DNA of 64,000 nucleotides from Streptomyces sp. NBC_00154 (GTDB lineage: Bacteria; Actinomycetota; Actinomycetes; Streptomycetales; Streptomycetaceae), in assembly GCF_026342835.1 (NCBI RefSeq), contig NZ_JAPEMI010000001.1:2424501-2488500 (forward strand), written 5' to 3'. Position 1 is the first letter of the stretch, and the number at the start of each line of letters is the position of its first letter. Below the pieces are notes generated by a model. That model was not told the DNA's origin. It saw only the letters and a list, made by a program, of their open reading frames with translations, and searched no databases. Below are positions 48,068-56,388 of the stretch, piece after piece. The translations under genes and the position numbers were made by a program.

Positions 48068-48880
48068 ATGTCCCACACCGCTCACATACCCAGCCACCGG
48101 AAGCCCCGCCGAAACGCCTCGAAGACGGCGCTGCGGGCCGGAGTTGCCGGTGGCGTCCTCAGCACCATCGCGGTCGCCGCAGCCGCCGGTCCGGCCCAGG
48201 CCGAGCCGGTGACTCAGACCATCGAGATGCCCACCCTCACCTCCGGGCTCTCCACCGCCGTCGCCGCATCCGCCGAAGCCACGCAGCAGGTCGCCCTCGA
48301 CCTGGAGACGCAGGCCCACGAGGACGCCGCCGCCACCACCGCCGCCAAGGCCGCCAAGACGGCCAAGGCCGAGGCCGTGCGCAAGGCGGAGGCCAAGAAG
48401 AAGGCGGAGGCGGCCGCCAAGGCCAAGGCCGAAGCCGCACTGCGCGCCTCCCGCTCCGAGGCCCGTACGACGCTCAGCGCCACGTCCGGCTCCGTCTCCG
48501 TCGCCTCCTCCTCGTCGAGCGCCACCGGTTCCGCCGCGTCCGTCATCTCGTTCGTCAAGGCTCAGGTCGGCGACGCGTACGTGTCCGGCGGCACCGGCCC
48601 CAACTCCTGGGACTGCTCCGGTCTGGTCCAGGCCGCGTTCCGCTCGGTGGGTGTCGACCTCCCCCGCGTCTCGCAGGCCCAGTCGACCGCCGGCACCCAG
48701 GTCTCCCTGAGCAACCTTCAGCCGGGCGACATCCTGTACTGGGGCAGTGCGGGCTCCGCGTACCACGTCGGTGTCTATGTGGGCGGCGGCCAGTTCGTCG
48801 GCGCGCAGAACCCGAGCACCGGTGTGGTGCTCCGCTCCCTGGACTACGACCCGCCGTCGGGCGCGGTCCGCGTTCTCTGA
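48068..48880 (+). CDS. Secreted NlpC/P60 peptidoglycan endopeptidase
   Basis: Exported cell-wall hydrolase, 270 residues. A basic N-terminus and hydrophobic stretch (AGVAGGVLSTIAVAAAAG, cleavage after PAQA) form the signal peptide. A ~90-residue Ala/Lys/Glu coiled segment (residues ~60-125) follows, then a C-terminal NlpC/P60 domain with the catalytic Cys in NSWDCSGLVQAAF and His in YHVGVYVGGG. It cuts peptide cross-links in peptidoglycan. The ATG at 48068 is chosen over an in-frame ATG at 47918, because the extra 50 residues would precede the signal peptide. A 9-bp tandem repeat runs through its stop codon. Confidence 0.92.
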   Translation: MSHTAHIPSHRKPRRNASKTALRAGVAGGVLSTIAVAAAAGPAQAEPVTQTIEMPTLTSGLSTAVAASAEATQQVALDLETQAHEDAAATTAAKAAKTAKAEAVRKAEAKKKAEAAAKAKAEAALRASRSEARTTLSATSGSVSVASSSSSATGSAASVISFVKAQVGDAYVSGGTGPNSWDCSGLVQAAFRSVGVDLPRVSQAQSTAGTQVSLSNLQPGDILYWGSAGSAYHVGVYVGGGQFVGAQNPSTGVVLRSLDYDPPSGAVRVL

Positions 48881-48925
48881 GTTCTCTGAGTTCTCTGAGT
48901 TCTCTGAGTTCTCTGAGTTCTCGGA
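48872..48925 (+). repeat. Tandem 9-bp repeat spanning the stop codon
   Basis: Five exact copies of GTTCTCTGA followed by one copy with a single change (GTTCTCGGA). The first copy encodes the last two residues and the stop of the NlpC/P60 gene; since the unit is 9 bp and ends in TGA, every further copy adds another in-frame stop. Unit-number changes would not alter the protein. Confidence 0.95.
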
Positions 48926-48944
48926 TTCACAAGCGCATGTGATC

Positions 48945-48991
48945 CGGCTGAGGGCCGTCACTCCCCGCTCGGGAGTGACGGCCCTCAGCCG
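48945..48991 (+). terminator. Terminator after the NlpC/P60 gene
   Basis: A perfect 21-bp stem (left arm from CGGCTGAGGGCC, right arm ending GGCCCTCAGCCG) around the loop CGCTC, 65 bases past the stop codon. No T-run, as usual for this genus. Confidence 0.85.
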
Positions 48992-49243
48992 TGCGGACCG
49001 CCCCGGTCGACCCCGAACTCGCCCCGGGCCGAAGGTGTTCGGAAGCCCCGGCCCGAAGCGCACCTCGTTGATGCGCTTGAGAGGCTCCGGCTCGGGCGGC
49101 CGGTAATGACCCCAGGTCTGCTCGCGGGTGCACTGCTTGGCTGTCTTCCCGTAGGGAATGCCCGGCTTGTCCCACTCGGAGGCGATCGCCGGGACACAGG
49201 CGAGACCGTCGCGGCCCACGCCCCGGAGGACGTGGGCCGTCAT
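48985..49243 (-). other. Possible coding remnant downstream of the reductase gene
   Basis: The minus frame from ATG 49243 reads about 75 residues with protein-like composition (EWDKPGIPYGKTAKQC, then TREQTWGHYRPPEPEPLKRI) and high third-position GC. It has no stop until it runs antisense through the NlpC/P60 gene, so the end of the original gene seems lost; a one-base shift would give a stop near 48985. It begins 8 bp after the reductase stop. No family recognised. It may be a short decayed gene. Confidence 0.3.
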
Positions 49244-49250
49244 CCCGGCT

Positions 49251-50534
49251 TCAGGAGCGCGGGGCCACCTTCGCCAGGCCGTTGATGATGCGGTCCATCG
49301 CGTCGCCGCCCGTCGGGTCGGTGAGGTTGGCCAGCATCTTCAGCGTGAACTTCATCAGCAGCGGGTGCGTCAGACCGCGCTGCGTGGCGATCTTCATGAC
49401 CTTCGGGTTGCCGATCAGCTTCACGAAGGCCCGGCCCATCGTGTAGTAGCCGCCGTAGGTCTCCTTGAGGACCTTCGGGTAGTTGTGCAGCGCCAGTTCG
49501 CGCTGGGCGGGGGTCGCACGGGCGTGCGCCTGGACGATGACGTCCGCGGCGATCTGGCCCGACTCCATGGCGTATGCGATGCCTTCGCCGTTGAACGGGT
49601 TGACCATGCCGCCCGCGTCACCGACGAGCAGCAGCCCCTTGGTGTAGTGCGGCTGGCGGTTGAAGGCCATCGGGAGCGCGGCGCCACGGATCGGGCCCGT
49701 CATGTTCTCCTCGGTGTAGCCCCAGTCGGCAGGCATCGAGGCGCACCACGCCTTGAGGACCTCGCGCCAGTCCAGCTCCTTGAACGCGGAGGACGAGTTG
49801 AGGATGCCGAGGCCGACGTTGGACGTGCCGTCGCCCATGCCGAAGATCCAGCCGTAGCCGGGCAGCAGCCGGTCCTGGGGGCCGCGCCGGTCCCACAGCT
49901 CCAGCCAGGACTCCAGGTAGTCGTCGTCGTGCCGGGGCGAGGTGAAGTACGTACGCACCGCCACACCCATCGGGCGGTCCTCGCGGCGGTGCAGGCCCAT
50001 GGCGAGCGACAGCCGGGTGGAGTTGCCGTCGGCGGCGACCACGAGCGGAGCGTGGAAGGTGACCGGGGTCTTCTCCTCACCGAGCTTGGCGTTCACCCCG
50101 GTGATGTGGCCGGTGCGCCCGTCGACGATCGGGGCGCCGACGTTGCAGCGCTCGTACAGCCGCGCGCCCGCCTTCTGTGCCTGGCGGGCCAGCTGCTCGT
50201 CGAAGTCGTCGCGCTTGCGGACCAGACCGTAGTCCGGGTACGAGGCGAGTTCCGGCCAGTCCAGCTGGAGGCGGACGCCACCACCGATGATGCGCAGACC
50301 CTTGTTGCGCAGCCAGCCGGCCTCTTCGGAGATGTCGATGCCCATGGAGACGAGCTGCTTGGTGGCTCGCGGGGTGAGGCCGTCGCCGCACACCTTCTCG
50401 CGCGGGAAGGCGGTCTTCTCCAGCAGGAGAACGTCGAGTCCGGCCTTGGCGAGGTAGTACGCGGTCGTGGAGCCGGCTGGGCCTGCCCCGACGACGATCA
50501 CATCCGCGCTGTGTTCGGAGAGGGGCTCGGTCAC
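49251..50534 (-). CDS. Geranylgeranyl reductase-family FAD oxidoreductase (likely menaquinone side-chain reductase)
   Basis: FAD enzyme of 427 residues. The FAD-binding fold opens with DVIVVGAGPAGSTTAYYLA. The family motif LLLEKTAFPREKVCGDGLTPR follows, and LLVGDAGGMVNPFNGEGIAYAMESG closes the FAD site. Mycobacterial MenJ, which saturates one isoprene unit of menaquinone, belongs here; partly saturated menaquinones are typical of Streptomyces. The neighbours (menG, mqnC, nuo) support that role over archaeal-type lipid reduction. The GTG at 50534 follows GGGAGATC; an in-frame ATG at 50579 is less likely. Confidence 0.87.
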   Translation of the reverse strand: MTEPLSEHSADVIVVGAGPAGSTTAYYLAKAGLDVLLLEKTAFPREKVCGDGLTPRATKQLVSMGIDISEEAGWLRNKGLRIIGGGVRLQLDWPELASYPDYGLVRKRDDFDEQLARQAQKAGARLYERCNVGAPIVDGRTGHITGVNAKLGEEKTPVTFHAPLVVAADGNSTRLSLAMGLHRREDRPMGVAVRTYFTSPRHDDDYLESWLELWDRRGPQDRLLPGYGWIFGMGDGTSNVGLGILNSSSAFKELDWREVLKAWCASMPADWGYTEENMTGPIRGAALPMAFNRQPHYTKGLLLVGDAGGMVNPFNGEGIAYAMESGQIAADVIVQAHARATPAQRELALHNYPKVLKETYGGYYTMGRAFVKLIGNPKVMKIATQRGLTHPLLMKFTLKMLANLTDPTGGDAMDRIINGLAKVAPRS

Positions 50535-50631
50535 GGTCGGATCTCCCGAAGACTCGAAATCGCGTGCCGCGCGGCACATGTCCCGTGCAGTCTATGGGGG
50601 CCTGCTGATCAACCTTCCGAAGGGCTCCCCG

Positions 50632-51194
50632 ATGTCGACCGTGCCCCCCGCCGCCCCCTCCGTGCAGCTGCGTGGCCCGACGGACGAGGACGCCTTCTCC
50701 TGGCACCGGGCGTTCGACGACCCTGAGGTCATGGAGTTCTTCGGCGGTACATCGGCGGAGCTCTCTCTCTACGAGGAGTGGACCGCCCTTCCCCAAGCTC
50801 TCAGCTTCGTTCGAGCAGGGGAGACCCCATTCGCAGGCACGACGCCGAACTCGGCTACTGCCTGTGGACCGTGCTCGGCGAGGACGGTGAGGTGGTCGGC
50901 TTCACCGGTGCGCAGCCATGGCCGCAGACCGCGTACGGCCCGGTGGGCGAGACCGAGATCGGCTGGCGGCTCGGCCGGGCGGCCTGGGGCCGGGGTTACG
51001 CCACCGCCGCCGCACGTCTCACGCTGGAGCGGCTGCGCGCGGCCGGGGTGGAGCGGGTGGTGGCGGCGATCGACTCGCGCAACGAGCGGTCGATCGCCGT
51101 GGCCCGGCGGCTGGGGATGGAGCGGGCGGAGACCTTCACGACCGAGCGGTCGGGACAGGTGGTGCAGTGCTTCCGGCTGGCGCTGAATGCGTGA
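50632..51194 (+). pseudogene. GNAT acetyltransferase gene disrupted by a hairpin element
   Basis: RimJ/RimL-like N-acetyltransferase. Residues from the ATG at 50632 read VQLRGPTDEDAFSWHRAFDD through LYEEWTA. Then a 42-bp foreign segment (50788-50829) shifts the frame, and the acetyltransferase resumes as RRHDAELGYCLWTVLGEDGE, with the acetyl-CoA loop GRAAWGRGYATAA and NERSIAVARRLGM. The coding distance between the two halves is not a multiple of three, so no single frame covers both. A shorter product from ATG 50778 would lack the N-terminal strand. Confidence 0.75.
50788..50829. mobile_element. 42-bp hairpin element inserted in the GNAT gene
   Basis: The segment starting CTTCCCCAAGCTC and ending GAGCAGGGGAGACCCCA can fold: CCCC-AA-GCTC pairs with GAGC-A-GGGG. 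I recognise this as a short repetitive sequence scattered in many Streptomyces genomes, mostly between genes, like REP or MITE-type elements; this is from memory and unchecked. It encodes no protein. It is the only copy that I found in the window. Confidence 0.6.
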
Positions 51195-51203
51195 CGAGCC
51201 GGA

Positions 51204-53513
51204 TCAGTCGATGTCGTTGAGCATCCAGGTGGACAGGGCGGTGTCGAAGATCTGCCGGGCGTCCGACCAGTAGCGGTCACGCTCGGTGGTGTAGATCGCG
51301 TACTCGGTGCCGTCGTCGGCGATGTAGCTCTGGTCGATCGCGTGGATCGTCTCGCCGCTCTGCTTGTCCTCGTACGTGTACTCCCAGATCGCGCCCCGGA
51401 GTCCCTGGAAGGTGTTGGTACCGAGCTGCAGCCGCCGGTAGTTCTTCTGGTTGGCGTCGGCGGTCCGCTCCAGGTTCTGGAAGTTCTCGTACGAGGTGTA
51501 CGGGGCGTTGCGGATGACGCCGACCTTCAGCTCGGCCCGGCCGGTGGAGCCCGCGTACGTGATCTGGTGGTTCTTCTCGCTCTCCCGGTCCCACCGGACC
51601 GGGACGGCGAAGGAGAAGCCGGCGCTGTCGGAAACCATCCGGTAGCCGTCGGGGACGGTGGGCGCGGCGGGGGGCGTGGTCGCGGACGCGCTGGGGGACG
51701 TGGTCGGGGACGGCGTCGGGGTGGCTTCGGGGGGCGCGCTGTCGCTGCTCCCGGACGCCGCGGGCTTGTTGTCCTCGGCGGCCGCCGCGGGCGGGTGCTG
51801 GTGGTCGCTCCTGTCGTTCCTGAGGAACAGGACTCCGGCGGTGACCCCGCCGCCCAGCACGATGGCCGCGACGAGGGTCACGCTCCAGACGACGACGGAG
51901 CGCCTGCGGGCGGCGGTGGCCGCTGCGTCGGCGTCGGCCGGGGGCCGAGCCACTGCGGGGCCGAGTTGTACGGTCCGCGGATCGTACGGGGGGTACGGGG
52001 TGGGCGTGGGAGTGGGCGTGGGGACGGTCCCGGGCGGCGTCTGCGGCGGGGGGTTCCAGGCGGGAGGCTGAGGCTGCGTTCCCGGACCCCACGCCGGCGC
52101 CGGAGCCACCGGGCCGAGCGGACGCCCCACCAGCCGCAGCAGATGCGGCGCCACCAGCACCGCTCCCCCCACCCACAGCAGCCCGAAGAGCAGCGCATCC
52201 GGCACGCTCGGGGCGATTTCCGCCATGCCCTGACCGCCCACACCGGCGACATCGCCCGAGAGTTGCGCGGACACCCCGCTGAACCCGGTGAGCAGCAGAT
52301 ACAGCACGAGGAACAGCCCACCGGCGATGGCCTGTTCACGACGGTCCGCCGAGCGGCGGGCGGCCGACACACCGGCGTACAGCGCGCAGACGACGCCGGT
52401 CAGCACCGCACCGGTCACCGCCCACCCGTTCACCGCGTCGCCCAACTCGGAGAGTCCGAAGCCGCCGTGCTCCATCCCGGAGCCGAACCAGCCGAACTCG
52501 CCGCGCACGTCGTACTCGACCGGGGCGCCCCAGCTCACCCCGAGCACCGCCAGACCGATGTTGGGCAGCACCGGCAGTGTGAGCAGCATGGCCGTGCCGT
52601 CCACCCCGTCGACGTTGGCGTACGCGATGAACCCGATCAGCGCGCAGAGCGCGATGACCGCTCCGAGCGCCCGGACCGCCGTGCCCGTCGCACGGACCAC
52701 GGCGTGCGCGGCAGGGTGCTGCGCCAGCCACTGGGCCGCCGCGTCCTGTTGCAGGACGCCGCCGGTGACGAGCAGCGAGAGCACGAGCGCGCCGAGCGCC
52801 GCGAGCAGCGGGGAGGACGAGACCGAGACCCCGGCGATGTCCGGCTGGGCGAACAGCCCGAGGACCAGGATCGCGCCGGTGACCAGGGCGCTGATCCGCA
52901 CTGCCGCCTCCATGCCGCCGCCCTGCTTGCGGGCCGCCCGGGTGGCGAGCAGCAGCGCACCCACCCAGAGCACGGTGACGGTGAGCGGTACGAGGGAGAG
53001 CGTGGCGCCGGCTTGTCCGGCGGCTCCGTAGCCGGCGCCGAACGCGTCGGAACCGGAGCCGTACGGCGAGCCCGGCCCCTCCGCCCGGAGCTCGAAGCCG
53101 CCGCCGAACGCCTGGAGCAGCATGGCGAGTGCGATCCGCAGGCGGTCGCTCCAGCCGACGACGATCTCGTCGCCCTGACCGTACGAGGGGATGGCCAGCG
53201 CCACCGCGAGCGCCAGGATCAGCCCGGTCGGCCAGGCGGCCGCCCTCAGCGACCCCGCCCAGTCGCCGCGCATCGCCCGGCCGAGGAACTCCCCCGCGGG
53301 CGACGGCCGGACGGGCGCGTGACCGGGCGGGGGCACGTAACCGGGCGACGCCGGTCGGGGTGCGTGGCCGGGCTGCGGGGCCATGGGCGGCAGCCCGGGA
53401 GGAGCCGGGTCCGCTGCTCCCGCCGCGGTCGGCTGTTCTCGCCCGCATTTCATGCAGAAGCGCGCCCCTTCGGGCGCGGCGGTTCCACAGTGCGGGCAGT
53501 AGGTCGGCGGCAT
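51204..53513 (-). CDS. Zinc-ribbon membrane protein with extracytoplasmic C-terminal domain
   Basis: Protein of unknown function, 769 residues. It opens with a zinc ribbon (YCPHCGTAAPEGARFCMKCG, two CxxC knuckles at residues ~5-24). A Pro-rich linker, about 10-12 hydrophobic segments (residues ~90-480), a second Pro/Thr-rich linker, one more transmembrane helix (VVVWSVTLVAAIVLGGGVTA), a Pro/Ser/Thr-rich stalk and a ~150-residue soluble C-terminal domain follow. The soluble part contains FSFAVPVRWDRESEKNH. ATG 53513 follows CGGAGTCTTCCC. Similar multi-part zinc-ribbon proteins are common in Streptomyces. It may be an envelope sensor or transport accessory; function not known. Confidence 0.75.
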   Translation of the reverse strand: MPPTYCPHCGTAAPEGARFCMKCGREQPTAAGAADPAPPGLPPMAPQPGHAPRPASPGYVPPPGHAPVRPSPAGEFLGRAMRGDWAGSLRAAAWPTGLILALAVALAIPSYGQGDEIVVGWSDRLRIALAMLLQAFGGGFELRAEGPGSPYGSGSDAFGAGYGAAGQAGATLSLVPLTVTVLWVGALLLATRAARKQGGGMEAAVRISALVTGAILVLGLFAQPDIAGVSVSSSPLLAALGALVLSLLVTGGVLQQDAAAQWLAQHPAAHAVVRATGTAVRALGAVIALCALIGFIAYANVDGVDGTAMLLTLPVLPNIGLAVLGVSWGAPVEYDVRGEFGWFGSGMEHGGFGLSELGDAVNGWAVTGAVLTGVVCALYAGVSAARRSADRREQAIAGGLFLVLYLLLTGFSGVSAQLSGDVAGVGGQGMAEIAPSVPDALLFGLLWVGGAVLVAPHLLRLVGRPLGPVAPAPAWGPGTQPQPPAWNPPPQTPPGTVPTPTPTPTPYPPYDPRTVQLGPAVARPPADADAAATAARRRSVVVWSVTLVAAIVLGGGVTAGVLFLRNDRSDHQHPPAAAAEDNKPAASGSSDSAPPEATPTPSPTTSPSASATTPPAAPTVPDGYRMVSDSAGFSFAVPVRWDRESEKNHQITYAGSTGRAELKVGVIRNAPYTSYENFQNLERTADANQKNYRRLQLGTNTFQGLRGAIWEYTYEDKQSGETIHAIDQSYIADDGTEYAIYTTERDRYWSDARQIFDTALSTWMLNDID

Positions 53514-53628
53514 GGGAAGACTCCGGTGCAGCGACGGGGACACAGAGAACCGGTGACACACGGGAACGGAGAAAACGCGTGCCGTATCAACGGACACATC
53601 TTCCCGCCCACCGGTTCCCGCATTCACC

Positions 53629-53654
53629 GAACCCGGCAACTTCCGTCCGGGTTC
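53629..53654. promoter_or_regulatory. Inverted repeat between the zinc-ribbon and menG genes
   Basis: GAACCCGG and CCGGGTTC, perfect 8-bp arms 10 bp apart, 71 bases beyond the menG stop and 116 bases upstream of the zinc-ribbon start. It may be a weak terminator of menG or an operator for the zinc-ribbon gene. Confidence 0.35.
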
Positions 53655-53724
53655 AACACGGTTCATCGCGGCCGCGCCGCCTCCGAACCGCCTCGGCACC
53701 GCCGCCTCCCGACCGCCGCAGGGG

Positions 53725-54417
53725 TCAGGGGCGTACGCCCCGGTGCAGTGCCACGACACCGCCGGTGAGATTGCGCCAGGCCACCTTCGACCAGCCTGCC
53801 TTCTGCAGCAGCTGGGCGAGCCCGGACTGGTCGGGCCAGGCGCGGATGGACTCGGCGAGGTAGACGTACGCATCGGGGTTGGACGACACGGCACGCGCGA
53901 CCGGCGGCAGTGCCCGCATCAGGTACTCGGTGTAGACCGTGCGGAACGGCGCCCAGGTCGGCTGCGAGAACTCGCAGATCACCACCCGGCCGCCCGGCTT
54001 GGTCACCCGGTACAGCTCGCGCAGCGCCGTATCCGTGTCCTGGACGTTGCGCAGCCCGAAGGAGATCGTCACCGCGTCGAACGTCTCGTCGCGGAACGGC
54101 AGCTTCGTGGCGTCGCCCGCGGTGAACGGCAGCCAGGAGTGCCGCTTCTTGCCCACCTGGAGCATCCCGACGGAGAAGTCGCACGGCACGACGTACGCAC
54201 CGGTCGCGGCGAACGGCAGCGAGGACGTCGCCGTGCCCGCGGCCAGGTCGAGAACCTTCTCCGCCGGGCGGGCGTGCACCGCCTTCGCGACCTCCTTGCG
54301 CCACAGCCGGGCCTGGCCGAGCGACAGCACGTCATTGGTGAGGTCGTAGTTCGCCGCCACGTCGTCGAACATCGAGGCGACTTCGTGCGGCTGCTTGTCC
54401 AGGGATGCTCGGGTCAC
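53725..54417 (-). CDS. menG: Demethylmenaquinone methyltransferase
   Basis: SAM-dependent C-methyltransferase of the UbiE/MenG family, 230 residues; makes menaquinone from demethylmenaquinone, the last step of the ring pathway. Motifs: [20 protein letters not shown], the SAM loop [32 protein letters not shown] and the [19 protein letters not shown] strand. GTG 54417 is the most likely start. It lies among other menaquinone genes although the operon is not tight. Confidence 0.93.
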   Translation of the reverse strand: MTRASLDKQPHEVASMFDDVAANYDLTNDVLSLGQARLWRKEVAKAVHARPAEKVLDLAAGTATSSLPFAATGAYVVPCDFSVGMLQVGKKRHSWLPFTAGDATKLPFRDETFDAVTISFGLRNVQDTDTALRELYRVTKPGGRVVICEFSQPTWAPFRTVYTEYLMRALPPVARAVSSNPDAYVYLAESIRAWPDQSGLAQLLQKAGWSKVAWRNLTGGVVALHRGVRP

Positions 54418-54576
54418 CCACCCATTCAAGCAGCCCGGCCGACGGCGCCTCGCGCCGGTCGGCACCCGACCCGCCGGAGGCCGGCTTCGACCGTTCGGGT
54501 GCGTGGGGGCACTGCGCGTCGCGTGGAAATCCGCCGGGGCGAGAGGCGGCCGTCCACCGCCCGCCCCGGCGCGGGC

Positions 54577-55611
54577 TCACACCCCCGGGATGCCCCGGTC
54601 CTGGAACGCCTTCCGCACGGCATCCGCCGCGCTCCTGCCGTACATCTGCTGCGCGGTCGCGATCGTCGTCAGGGCCGCGTCCTGGAAGGACGTGTCCGGC
54701 GCGAAGCCGAACTGGGCGTTGACGATGATCCGGTCGGCCTCGCGCGCGCCGAGCGCGCCGCGGATGTCGAACAGGGCCCGCGACCAGATCTCACCGTCCG
54801 CGTGCACCTCGCCCACCTTGTCCGCGTAGGTCTTGTCGCCGTCGACGCGGCGCAGGCAGTGCGGCACGGAGGAGGTGTACGAGACGGAATCCCAGTCCGC
54901 GACGCAGCCCGGATCGGTCCTGCGCGGCCAGCCGTACTTGGAGTCCGCGTACGCGCCGACCGACACGGCCAGGTAGTCGCCCCAGGCCTCTCCGATGGAC
55001 CCGGCCTCCTCCGACGTACCGAAGCCGGGAACCTGGGCGTTGTGCACGGCATGCCCGTACTCGTGGACGATCACCTCCGCGTCCTCGGCATCGTCGACCC
55101 CGCCCTTGCCGAAGCGGATCTCGGCCTTCTTGTCGGTGAAGAAGGAGTTGTCGGCGCCCCACTGGTTGATGCGGACGGGCTGGGCCCGGTCGTTGGCACC
55201 GGGCAGCTCGCTGCCGAAGCCGAGGCTCTGCAGGTACTCCTGCGCCTCGTTGACCCAGAAGTAGGCCATCACCTGCTCGAACTGGTCGTCGTTGCGGGTG
55301 TACGTGCCCGCGGCGGCGACCTTCGCGGAGGATCCGGTGTCGGATCTGATGTACGCCCACTTGCCGGAGAGCCCGCCGCTGCCGTCCAGGTTGCGCAGGG
55401 CGGCCAGGGCGTAGGCGTCGGCGGGCACGGCGGTGGCCGAGTCCTTGGCGTCGGCCAGGTTCTGGTCCCCGGAGGACTGCACGGGGTTGACCATGAAGAC
55501 CCGCCCCTGCGGAGAGCCGGCGGCCGATGCCGTGACGGGGGCGGCGAGGGCGGCGAGCGCCACGGTGGCGGTGGCCGCGGCGAGCAGAACGCGGGATGTG
55601 CGGCAGGCCAT
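54577..55611 (-). CDS. Secreted zinc metallopeptidase, gluzincin type (M36/M4-like)
   Basis: Exported protease of 344 residues. The signal peptide is LLAAATATVALAALAAPVTASA. The zinc motif is VIVHEYGHAVHNA (HExxH), with the third ligand Glu in GSIGEAWGDYLAVS, the pattern of fungalysin/thermolysin-like enzymes. It is short for M36 (no large propeptide). The second ATG (55611) is chosen because CAGGAGG sits six bases before it but directly abuts the first ATG at 55617. Four Cys in the second half (DPGC, PHC) could pair. Likely a nutrient-scavenging protease. Confidence 0.86.
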   Translation of the reverse strand: MACRTSRVLLAAATATVALAALAAPVTASAAGSPQGRVFMVNPVQSSGDQNLADAKDSATAVPADAYALAALRNLDGSGGLSGKWAYIRSDTGSSAKVAAAGTYTRNDDQFEQVMAYFWVNEAQEYLQSLGFGSELPGANDRAQPVRINQWGADNSFFTDKKAEIRFGKGGVDDAEDAEVIVHEYGHAVHNAQVPGFGTSEEAGSIGEAWGDYLAVSVGAYADSKYGWPRRTDPGCVADWDSVSYTSSVPHCLRRVDGDKTYADKVGEVHADGEIWSRALFDIRGALGAREADRIIVNAQFGFAPDTSFQDAALTTIATAQQMYGRSAADAVRKAFQDRGIPGV

Positions 55612-55727
55612 GAACATCCTCCTGGTGGGAGTACGTGGGCGGCGTGCGGGGGGCGGTAGTGCGCTGCGGGATCTTCCCGCACCCGGGGCCCGTGTGACCA
55701 GGGGCCCGACGTCACGGTTCGCCCCGG

Positions 55728-56381
55728 TCACCGCCGCCGGTACACCAGCCGTCCGCCCAGCACCGTGGCCACGCATGTCGCCGCCCCCGCGGCGCACAGC
55801 GCCGCCTCGTCCGGTACGTCGAATACCGCGAGGTCGGCGCGGTCGCCGACGGCGAGCGGGCCGTGCGCGGAGCCGGGCAGGTCGTGCCCCTCCGCGAACG
55901 GGTCCAGGCTCGGTTCGCCGATGAGGATGCCGGGGGCGCCGACGGCCGAGACCTCCGTCAGACCCGAGCGGGCGACGGCGGTGCGCACAGCCGGGTCGTG
56001 GAACCGGCCCGCGAGGTGCGTCGTCCCGTACCGCAGCATCTGCTGCAGCCCGCGCCGTACGCTGCCCGCCCGCCGCGTCGTGTCCATCCCGTCGGCCAGC
56101 CGCTCGAACGCCTCGCCCCACAACGGCCGGTCGCCGAGCTCGTCCGCCTCGCGCGGATCGGGGTGGTAGCAGCGGGTGAGCAGCCAGAGGCCGTGCCACT
56201 GCCGCAGACCGGGAGTGATGACGCCGGGCCACTGGCGGACGCGGGCCGTCGGATGGGCGGCCATGACGTCGTCGTACGGTCCGAGGGCGGCGATCCGGTC
56301 GCCGTCCACCGCCACCGCGCCCTGCCGGACGGCAGCCGCGCCGACCGGAAGAACCAGCGGCGAGGCATGAACGGTCAGCAA
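55728..56381 (-). CDS. Amidohydrolase-like short protein coupled to mqnC
   Basis: A 217-residue protein with the beta-sandwich ends of the imidazolonepropionase/amidohydrolase fold. The N-terminal part reads AVAVDGDRIAALGPYDDV then WPGVITPGL, and the C-terminal part reads LAVGDRADLAVFDVP then ATVLGGRLVYRR. The middle is short, and the HxH metal motif that normally follows PGVITPG is replaced by RQWHG. Full enzymes of this family have ~400 residues. It starts 7 bp after the mqnC stop on the same strand. It may be a non-catalytic relative or a regulator of futalosine metabolism; unknown. Confidence 0.7.
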   Translation of the reverse strand: MLTVHASPLVLPVGAAAVRQGAVAVDGDRIAALGPYDDVMAAHPTARVRQWPGVITPGLRQWHGLWLLTRCYHPDPREADELGDRPLWGEAFERLADGMDTTRRAGSVRRGLQQMLRYGTTHLAGRFHDPAVRTAVARSGLTEVSAVGAPGILIGEPSLDPFAEGHDLPGSAHGPLAVGDRADLAVFDVPDEAALCAAGAATCVATVLGGRLVYRRR

Positions 56382-56388
56382 TGCGGCC

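Noticed and set aside
48872..48925. CRISPR-like array
   Set aside because: Units are 9 bp and directly adjacent, with no spacers and no cas genes.
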